Of a stretch of 13,891 bases of DNA, positions 8,230 to 13,891 are shown piece by piece (within the stretch, counting starts at the first letter, position 1; the number at the start of each line of letters is the position of its first letter). The stretch covers positions 1 to 13,891 of the forward strand of contig PBZZ01000123.1 in NCBI GenBank assembly GCA_002730365.1, given 5' to 3'. Both the position numbers and the translations under genes were made by a program. Origin of the DNA: Deltaproteobacteria bacterium. GTDB taxonomy: Bacteria; SAR324; NAC60-12. The notes under the pieces are model-generated. The model ran no database searches. It was not told where the DNA came from and was given only the letters and a program-made list of their open reading frames with translations.

Positions 8230-9792
8230 AACAACAATTGGCTGTTGAAAAAGAAGATTGATACGATTTTGGGTCCGCGTTGAAGCAAATCCATTAAAAC
8301 TTGCCCGGAACCGTTGACGCGCCTCAGCCTGTCGTTGGTTCAGGGTACTGACAAGCATCCCCATCGCAACTAAAGTTTGGGCTGGAACAGGTTGCTGCTT
8401 GGCAAGCATATCTCCAAAATTTTTTAGAGATTCCTGTTGAACTGAGCAATCATTGAATTGACCAAGATCTTCTTGCAGCGCTTTGAGAGGTTTCAGAATC
8501 CCTTGAAACTCTTTTACGGACCAAAGGCTCTCAAAAAACTCCAGTAAATATCGAAGTTTCTTACAACTCTTCCTTAGGTCATGGAGAGCTTCATCAGGAG
8601 AGTCGTGATCAATCGCTTTTCCCTCAGCTAAGCAGCGATGATAACTTCTAAGGAGTCTTTTTGATGCTGTCTTGCGAACTGCTGCTGCTGCTCCAGTAGT
8701 TGTAGAAGGAGTCTGATCGGTTAAAAAATCCTCCCAGTTCGAGCGAAACTTTTGATACCGCTGGGATTGAAGATCCTTGGCTAAAAGTTTTTGCTCTTTG
8801 GCATTTTCTGTCTGCAGAAGCTCTCGAAAAGCTTCAAGATCAGCTTGCTGTTCTTTAGGCAGTTGGGCTTGGTATGAATTGAAGTCAAGAAGATAAACAT
8901 CCAGGTCTCTAGTGGGCCCAGTGCGATCACTTAACCAAGCGAAGTCATCTCGAAAGTCTCGAATCTTTTCAGGTGGAAAAACCCCTTTCAGTTGGTTCAG
9001 CGCTGATCGGGCTCTACGGCAAGCAACCCTGAAATCATGCAGGAATTCGGTATCTGGTGCCTCGATCGTACCCTGATGGTTTAAATCCATCACCTTCGTG
9101 CTTGCACTTAGAATGGCTCGAAGAGCTTGATCAGTTCTGCCAAGGGGAGAAAGCTTTAATTTCGGTTTGGGCTGATAACTTCCAGGTTTCAGTTCCAATT
9201 TGCTGCAAACAATTTGGAAAAGATCCTCATTGAGTTCCTCTAGGCCTTCTTCACGACAAAACTGATTAATTTGCTGTGACGGTTTCGGATATCCACGGAA
9301 CGGGAGAATTACTAGACGGTTTTGGAGATCTTCTAGTTGATTTTCACGGAAGAGTTTTGTCGATTCTAGCAACACCCGAAGAACGGTCTTTTCGTCCTTA
9401 TTTTTCCATACTAACCACTGCTGGTTAACTGAAATTTGAAACAAACTTAAGAGAGCCCTTGGGTGAATAATGGACTCCAGTAATGGTCTAAGCGGTATCG
9501 AAGGAAGTTGATCAATTACAGATGCTTGAACAGGGGAACGCCCGCGCTGTAGGACTCGATTACCTGTTAAACTAAGCCAGCAAAGCCAAGATTCGTCTTC
9601 CACGTCAGTTCTGGTCTCTTGACGTAGTAACTGCTGATTTTTAAAGAGTCTTGAATCGAAAGTGTCGTAGTATACGTATTCCCAGAGTTGACTGGGGAAT
9701 TCAGTCAAAGGGAATTGTTCCTTAATTCGCTCTAGGAGGGCTTGAGCTTCAGTGAGTGAGGATATTTGATAGTGAGGTCTCTTCAATAACAT
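8215..9792 (-). CDS. CHAD-domain protein with degenerate CYTH-like N-terminal domain
   Basis: A 525-residue protein. The C-terminal part (about 215-505) is a CHAD domain: two helical repeats marked by LHDFRVACRRARSAL (His252) and LHDLRKSCKKLRYLLEFF (His404), plus RTGPTRDLDVYLLDF after the first. CHAD domains are known to bind inorganic polyphosphate and to localise to polyphosphate granules. The N-terminal 200 residues have the YYDTFDSRLF segment and following strands seen in CYTH (triphosphate tunnel) domains, but the ExExK signature expected at the start is absent, so triphosphatase activity is doubtful. I took the ATG at 9792, preceded by GGAAGA; a TTG one codon upstream is the alternative. 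The stop overlaps the ATPase start (TAATG), tying the two proteins in expression. No transmembrane or signal segment is seen. Confidence 0.86.
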   Translation of the reverse strand: MLLKRPHYQISSLTEAQALLERIKEQFPLTEFPSQLWEYVYYDTFDSRLFKNQQLLRQETRTDVEDESWLCWLSLTGNRVLQRGRSPVQASVIDQLPSIPLRPLLESIIHPRALLSLFQISVNQQWLVWKNKDEKTVLRVLLESTKLFRENQLEDLQNRLVILPFRGYPKPSQQINQFCREEGLEELNEDLFQIVCSKLELKPGSYQPKPKLKLSPLGRTDQALRAILSASTKVMDLNHQGTIEAPDTEFLHDFRVACRRARSALNQLKGVFPPEKIRDFRDDFAWLSDRTGPTRDLDVYLLDFNSYQAQLPKEQQADLEAFRELLQTENAKEQKLLAKDLQSQRYQKFRSNWEDFLTDQTPSTTTGAAAAVRKTASKRLLRSYHRCLAEGKAIDHDSPDEALHDLRKSCKKLRYLLEFFESLWSVKEFQGILKPLKALQEDLGQFNDCSVQQESLKNFGDMLAKQQPVPAQTLVAMGMLVSTLNQRQAEARQRFRASFNGFASTRTQNRINLLFQQPIVVEELK

Positions 9793-9990
9793 CAATCTTC
9801 CATTTAGTTGGTTTCACTCCATGAACCTTAGAGATTGAGTAATCTGGCAAGCAAAAATCTGTCCTAATCGAGGAGATCTTTTGAGACCTTTTAGCTGAAT
9901 TCAGGTTTGATAAGGGTCTTTTTTGAGAGTGAAATTTTCTAAGGAGGGGAAAGAGCGGATGGTTACGGCAGTACCTGAAGTAGAGATTTA
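9793..9990. other. Intergenic gap between the two minus-strand blocks
   Basis: This 198-base gap separates the SDR stop from the CHAD start and is the only sizeable space among the minus-strand genes. It is the likely place for a promoter of the CHAD-ParA-carboxylase block, but I could not find a convincing -35/-10 pair or a strong terminator. It contains AAGGAGG on the + strand at 9941-9947, ahead of a short ORF starting at 9959. Confidence 0.5.
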
Positions 9991-10749
9991 TCAGCCAAGG
10001 GGTCTTCCTCCGTCTAAATCCAGACGACAGCCATTCAAGCTCTTTAGATCTTGGAAAAGATGAAGGATCGCTTTTGCCACCTCCTTTGGTTGAGCAAAGT
10101 AGCCACTTGGTGTTCTGCCCAGTTGTTTTTCCCGCCATTCTGGATCCAATCCTTTGATAAATTCTGTTTCGACCACTCCTGGAGCAACAGAGACTACTCG
10201 AATTTTAGGTGCCAAAGCCCTTGCCAACGATCTGGTCATCGAGTCTAAGGCAGCTTTGGATGCACAATAGGCAACATTACTTCCCTCACCAGTTTTCCCT
10301 GCTATAGATGAAATGTTGACGATCAGCGCTTCAGGACTATTTTCTAGTAGCTTTCTAAATGATCGAATTGTTGAAAAAGAACCTCGCCAGTTGACCTGAA
10401 AAATTTGATCAATCAACTCATCATCTAGGCCTTCCATGTCCTGATGAGAAACAAATCGGGTTATTCCGGCGCAATTCACCAGTAAGTCTAGCTGGTGAGT
10501 TTTTTTAGCTATGGTTAAAGCAAGTTTATCAATCTGATTAGAATCACTTACATCAAGTTGGAAACCCTGATGTTCAGATCCTGCGAGTTCATTTTCGAGT
10601 TGCTGCGCCTCATTGAACTTCGATCGGTAGGTGAAAAGTACTTGGAAGTTATTCAACGCCAAAGTAAGGCAGATTGCTCTACCAATTCCGCCTACACCAC
10701 CTGTAATCAGGACTGTTGGTTGATTAGATGAATTCTGAGTTGGTTTCAT
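9991..10749 (-). CDS. Short-chain dehydrogenase/reductase (SDR), FabG-like
   Basis: Classical NAD(P)(H)-dependent SDR oxidoreductase of 252 residues, the usual length. The cofactor motif TGGVGGIG is at 16-23 and the NCAG motif at 92-95. The catalytic set is Asn120, Ser147 or Ser148 in NISSIAG, Tyr161 and Lys165 in YCASK. APGVVETEF near 189-197 and a C-terminal LDGG are typical of FabG-like members. A basic residue follows the second strand (YRSK), which slightly favours NADPH. It starts 24 bases after the methyltransferase-like gene ends, so it is probably the last gene of the distal operon. The start ATG has no clear Shine-Dalgarno site, so it may depend on coupling to the gene before it. 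The substrate is unknown; the context argues for a role in the same pathway rather than in fatty acid synthesis. Confidence 0.92.
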   Translation of the reverse strand: MKPTQNSSNQPTVLITGGVGGIGRAICLTLALNNFQVLFTYRSKFNEAQQLENELAGSEHQGFQLDVSDSNQIDKLALTIAKKTHQLDLLVNCAGITRFVSHQDMEGLDDELIDQIFQVNWRGSFSTIRSFRKLLENSPEALIVNISSIAGKTGEGSNVAYCASKAALDSMTRSLARALAPKIRVVSVAPGVVETEFIKGLDPEWREKQLGRTPSGYFAQPKEVAKAILHLFQDLKSLNGCRLDLDGGRPLG

Positions 10750-10773
10750 AATAAATAATTCAGGGCAATCATT

Positions 10774-11895
10774 TCAGACTAAACTGGCTCCTTCTGACAA
10801 GGATCTTAGTTTTGCGTAAGCAATTTCAGGATCGACCGCACCAAAGCCTGCAAAAGTTCCAAATCCACAATCCGTCCCTGCGACAACTCTTTCCCTACCC
10901 AGAAAGTTCACAAATCTCTCAAGTCTTTGCGCAATCAATCTTGGATGTTCGACAAAGTTGGTTGTGGTATCCACAACCCCGGGGACCAGTATTTTATCGT
11001 CAGGAATTTGAGCAGATTTCTCTTCAAAAACTATCCACTCATGACCATGTCTTGGATTGGCATTTTCGAATAGAACATATTGGGCTTTGCTTGACATTAG
11101 CACATCAAAGACTTTCTCCATAGCGATGTCGCAGTGATGAGGCCCTTCGTAATTTCCCCAACAGATGTGAAGACGAATTTTTTCAGCAGGTAATCCCTCT
11201 AAGGTAGAGTTGAGCACCTCCATATGAAGTCTTGCGAGATCAAGAAATTCATCATCAGACTTCTCTGTAAAAAGCATATGTCGAGACAAGGCCAGATCTG
11301 GACAGTCTAGTTGCAGTGAAAGTCCAGAAGAAATGATGGCTTGATATTCTGTTTTCAGTGCTTCTCCCAAGGCGATCAAATAGCTCTCATGGTCTCGGTA
11401 ATATTGGTTTGGTAAGAAGAGAGCAATCACTCCAGGGCTTGCCGCATTCATAAACCCTTGGGCTACAGAATTAGAAGCCATTGCAGCTTGTAAGTGCTTG
11501 ATGTCTGTTTGAAGATCGTGGGAATCCTTAGGGCTGATTGGTCCCACACAGCAGGGTCTAGAATATTGAGGGGTACCGCCGCTTCTGGCTAAACGTTCGA
11601 GAAAGCTTGGGTAGTCTTTCAAATCGGCTGGAGGTTGGCGCGGACTGTCGCCTGAGAAGCCGTAATAACGATCTTTAACATAAGTTGCATAGGAAATTTT
11701 AGAGGTTTCACCATCGCTGACAATCGTCACCCCAGCTTTTTGTTGTAGTCGAACAGTTTGAGCCACTTCTTCTGCCATGATCCTATCAAATTCCACCCGA
11801 TCCCAAGGTTCGTCTTTTTCTCTTGCAAAAATTTGGTCGACCACCCTCTGCCTGCGAGGGAGTGAGCCTACATGGGTTACAGCTAATCCAGACAT
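10774..11895 (-). CDS. MetE C-terminal-like zinc methyltransferase (cobalamin-independent methionine synthase II family)
   Basis: A 373-residue protein matching only the catalytic C-terminal barrel of cobalamin-independent methionine synthase (MetE, about 750 residues). It begins with the family motif THVGSLPR. The four expected zinc ligands are all present: His243 and Cys245 in LHICWGN, Glu277 in LFENANPRHG, and Cys343 in GTDCGFGTF. Proteins of this stand-alone type include methionine synthases that use simple methyl donors and epoxyalkane:coenzyme M transferase, so the reaction is probably alkyl transfer to a thiol; the substrate is unknown. The start was set at the ATG preceded by TAAGGAG, which overlaps the stop of the cupin gene. 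A longer frame to 12006 would run 101 bases into the cupin gene and reads as non-homologous sequence. It lies between a cupin and an SDR gene in a tight operon, which suggests a dedicated pathway rather than general methionine synthesis. Confidence 0.87.
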   Translation of the reverse strand: MSGLAVTHVGSLPRRQRVVDQIFAREKDEPWDRVEFDRIMAEEVAQTVRLQQKAGVTIVSDGETSKISYATYVKDRYYGFSGDSPRQPPADLKDYPSFLERLARSGGTPQYSRPCCVGPISPKDSHDLQTDIKHLQAAMASNSVAQGFMNAASPGVIALFLPNQYYRDHESYLIALGEALKTEYQAIISSGLSLQLDCPDLALSRHMLFTEKSDDEFLDLARLHMEVLNSTLEGLPAEKIRLHICWGNYEGPHHCDIAMEKVFDVLMSSKAQYVLFENANPRHGHEWIVFEEKSAQIPDDKILVPGVVDTTTNFVEHPRLIAQRLERFVNFLGRERVVAGTDCGFGTFAGFGAVDPEIAYAKLRSLSEGASLV

Positions 11896-11901
11896 ATCTT
11901 T

Positions 11902-11907
11902 CTCCTT
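11902..11907 (-). promoter_or_regulatory. Shine-Dalgarno site deciding the start of the MetE-like gene
   Basis: AAGGAG lies six bases upstream of the ATG at 11895 and overlaps the TAA stop of the cupin gene. It supports the shorter start and suggests coupled translation of cupin and methyltransferase. Confidence 0.85.
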
Positions 11908-12829
11908 ACAAGTATTTAGTGGGACCAGCTGGATCAGAAGTGGGGGTGGCCAAAAAAACTTCACAAGCTGTGGAAAACTCAATTGTACTGAAGTCCCCTG
12001 CATCAAGATAAACTACATCTCCTTTCTCGATAAGCTGATCTCCAATTTGAAAACTCCCCTCGTTACAGATCAACACAGTGGGACTTGAATCCCCCAATTC
12101 AATAGTCTCAATCCCCGAAATCCGAAGGATTTCAAATCCAGGCATTTCACGGATTGCTGCTTTGTCTGAAGTGCCAAGAATAAGGCTGCTACTTTCAGAT
12201 TTTCTCGCGAGAACGCGATTTGGGTCTTCAATATTGTTTTGGTCAAATGCTTCCAATTCAGCTCCTTCCAGGGGTTTGCGTGGGACTATTCCATCAGGAA
12301 TTGATTCACCATTGTGTGTATCAATCAAGAGTCCATTCTCAAGCAGCACCAAACCATGCGCCTTAGCAACTTCAATGACTTGTGGGGCCCATAATACTCC
12401 TCCCCCAGAGTCGTTCCCCCCGAGTACGGCGAACATAAATCCATAGCCATTTGGATTGGATTCATTAAGTTCAGTGATGTTTTCAAAACCACGAAACATA
12501 TGCGTTGGAAGACTTATCACATCACCTGGATCCAGAACAACTTCGCCTTTGTCACCGTACAGGCCCCAAAAAAATCTCCACTTTCCAGAGTGGATGATGA
12601 ATACCTCAGCGGTCCGATGGCTGTGCAAGGAGTTTGTACAACCTGCGGGTTGTGCAGCTGCCCCAATATTGAAACCGGGATTTTTGCTGAGATGAACATG
12701 CTGATCGGGTGACTCTGAAACCCCAGCGCCAATGATGGTGTAATTTTCTTTCTGATCAGATCCTGGAGTATGGGCATCTATGAAGGCAGTGCGACAGGGG
12801 ATCAATTCATTGAAGCGAACAATATCCAT
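11906..12829 (-). CDS. Two-domain cupin protein
   Basis: A 307-residue protein with two cupin beta-barrels. The N-terminal barrel (about 50-150) has the classic metal site: His69, His71 and Glu75 in HSHRTAEVFIIHSG, and His110 in DPGDVISLPTHMFRGFEN. It probably binds Fe, Mn or Zn. The C-terminal barrel (about 215-300; ICNEGSFQIGDQLIEKGDVVYLDAGD) keeps the fold pattern but has none of the metal-binding histidines, so it may be structural. Bicupins of this shape include dioxygenases, isomerases and decarboxylases; which one this is cannot be told. An AGGAA site at 12836-12840 sits six bases before the ATG. The stop is only 10 bases from the methyltransferase start, so the two are made together. 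Confidence 0.83.
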   Translation of the reverse strand: MDIVRFNELIPCRTAFIDAHTPGSDQKENYTIIGAGVSESPDQHVHLSKNPGFNIGAAAQPAGCTNSLHSHRTAEVFIIHSGKWRFFWGLYGDKGEVVLDPGDVISLPTHMFRGFENITELNESNPNGYGFMFAVLGGNDSGGGVLWAPQVIEVAKAHGLVLLENGLLIDTHNGESIPDGIVPRKPLEGAELEAFDQNNIEDPNRVLARKSESSSLILGTSDKAAIREMPGFEILRISGIETIELGDSSPTVLICNEGSFQIGDQLIEKGDVVYLDAGDFSTIEFSTACEVFLATPTSDPAGPTKYL

Positions 12830-12862
12830 CAGAAATTCCTGTCCAAAAGGAGTTAGAAGAAC

Positions 12863-13831
12863 TCAAAATTTAGAAAAAATTTGTTGCCAAATTGCTAGTT
12901 CGTCTAGCAAAACCCATTCACGTAAAATTTTTCCTCTGCGTAATTCTGCGTGACTGATTCCCAAAAGATGAAGTGGATTGCCTCTCGGTTCACCATATCG
13001 GCCTCTTCCTTCATGCTGTCCAGTTGCAGTCCAGCGCAAAGCGATTCTCTCTGGTTCTTTTGGATCTTCGCGATTAATCAAGTGATCAGCTGTAAACTTT
13101 ACCTGACTTAAACTGGCTCTAAGCCCCAACCAGAAATCGGTAATTTTGTCCCAGCCCTGAAGAGTTATCCCCCCTGGAGCGTAAATTTGTGCAGCCCTGT
13201 CGTAGCTCTCTTTTACCCAGCCAAAAGCGGATTCATCAAACAAATTTCTATAGCCTTGGACATAATGCTTAGCTGAATCTCTGTCGGATAAGCGAATTCC
13301 GTCAGTTTTGGGCCGATTTTCAAGACTATGAAAGTGAATGGGTTCCTGTCCTGATTCAGATCTTGCTTCTGCCAGTGTAAGCGCAAATTCCTGTAGCGGC
13401 AGACCGATATCGCCCAGAATTGCGGCATGATCTCTTACTAGCCATTCATCGTAAATCTGATTTTTGTAGACAGCACAGTCAGCAATCGTCCTAACACCAA
13501 TTCTTGCCCCGGTTCCTCTACCGAAGGTCCCTTCTCCAAAGTGTGTCATGGTTGAGAAGATGCGATGAGAAGAGTAGAAATAGTCTGTCTGGTCTTCGGA
13601 CCAGATGACATCTTCACCCAGCAGTTGACGGTCGGGAAACTGATTCAACGTTTCTAGGGTAGATTGGATTACTGCTTCCACATCAAAAGTAATGCCGGCT
13701 GGTGTCTCTACCCGACAATCTGCAGTATAGTATTTGCGAATGTCTTCGACGTGTCTCTCTTCCCAAATTCTCTCCGTGATCTTTAAAATAAAATCTGTCA
13801 GATCAGCAAATTCCAATTCTGGTGCCGACAT
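12863..13831 (-). CDS. Tandem SnoaL-like (NTF2-fold) protein
   Basis: A 322-residue cytoplasmic protein made of two SnoaL-like/NTF2-fold units. The first (about 8-150) shows an initial helix pair with IWEERHVEDIRKYYTADCRVETPAG and a later strand pattern ending in YDEWLVRDHAAIL. The second (about 185-320) repeats it: YRNLFDESAFGWVKESYDRAAQIYAPGGITLQG, ending in REWVLLDELAIWQQI. Members of this fold act as cyclases, hydrolases, isomerases or binding proteins for small organic molecules. I saw no diagnostic catalytic set, so no reaction is assigned. The ATG at 13831 is chosen because GAGGGAGG lies six bases upstream; a GTG at 13837 is the alternative start. It is the first visible gene of the distal operon and is followed after 33 bases by the cupin gene. 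Confidence 0.8.
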   Translation of the reverse strand: MSAPELEFADLTDFILKITERIWEERHVEDIRKYYTADCRVETPAGITFDVEAVIQSTLETLNQFPDRQLLGEDVIWSEDQTDYFYSSHRIFSTMTHFGEGTFGRGTGARIGVRTIADCAVYKNQIYDEWLVRDHAAILGDIGLPLQEFALTLAEARSESGQEPIHFHSLENRPKTDGIRLSDRDSAKHYVQGYRNLFDESAFGWVKESYDRAAQIYAPGGITLQGWDKITDFWLGLRASLSQVKFTADHLINREDPKEPERIALRWTATGQHEGRGRYGEPRGNPLHLLGISHAELRRGKILREWVLLDELAIWQQIFSKF

Positions 13832-13837
13832 CAGCAC

Positions 13838-13845
13838 CCTCCCTC
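13838..13845 (-). promoter_or_regulatory. Strong Shine-Dalgarno site of the SnoaL-like gene
   Basis: GAGGGAGG lies six bases before the ATG at 13831 and directly abuts the in-frame GTG at 13837. The spacing therefore favours the ATG as the true start. Confidence 0.75.
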
Positions 13846-13891
13846 AAAGTTCAAGCGTTTCAATAGATCAATTCCCATCTGTCCAAAAAGA

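Noticed and set aside
9749..10138. A 129-codon minus-strand frame filling the gap between the SDR and CHAD genes
   Set aside because: It overlaps the SDR 3' end by about 148 bases and the CHAD start in another frame, is rich in Ser/Arg/Lys/Pro, has only one methionine, and resembles no family I recognise.
11896..12006. Extended start of the MetE-like gene at 12006
   Set aside because: The extension overlaps the cupin gene, and the family motif THVGSLPR and the AAGGAG site both place the start at 11895.
12078..12446. A 122-codon + strand frame inside the cupin gene
   Set aside because: Ser/Pro/Ile-rich antisense reading of a conserved cupin; no ribosome site or family signature.

Overview
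The window looks like chromosomal DNA of a free-living, respiring bacterium. Every CDS is bacterial in type, with short gaps, Shine-Dalgarno sites and a Rho-independent terminator. Base composition looks moderate, neither strongly AT- nor GC-rich. I cannot place the lineage from the sequence. A marine proteobacterium-like or SAR324-like group would fit the gene mix, but that is a guess from memory. I saw no tRNA, rRNA, CRISPR array, insertion sequence or phage gene, and no gene-free stretch over 300 bases.

Left part, + strand (1-2823): the 3' end of malate dehydrogenase (mdh), then sucC and sucD, the two subunits of succinyl-CoA synthetase. This is a TCA-cycle operon that ends at a strong hairpin terminator. 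The terminator's left arm can also pair with the last codons of sucD.

Right part, - strand (13831 down to 2890): seven genes in one direction, in two blocks. The distal block (13831-9991) holds a tandem SnoaL-like protein, a two-domain cupin, a MetE-like zinc methyltransferase lacking the MetE N-terminal half, and an SDR oxidoreductase. Gaps are 10 to about 35 bases, so it is probably one operon for modification or breakdown of a small molecule I cannot identify. After a 198-base gap comes the proximal block: a CYTH-like/CHAD protein, a ParA/MinD-type ATPase whose start overlaps the CHAD stop (TAATG), and a giant single-chain acetyl-CoA carboxylase that runs convergently into sucD.

Two things stand out. 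First, the carboxylase fuses all four acetyl-CoA carboxylase activities in the order AccA-like, an unassigned helical region of about 320 residues, AccD-like, biotin carboxylase, biotinyl domain. The carboxyltransferase halves are thus inverted relative to the eukaryotic enzyme. Second, the translationally coupled CHAD-ParA pair has the make-up expected of a system that positions polyphosphate granules or another CHAD-bound cargo on the nucleoid. The roles of the distal operon and of CHAD-ParA are inference. The core metabolic assignments are secure.
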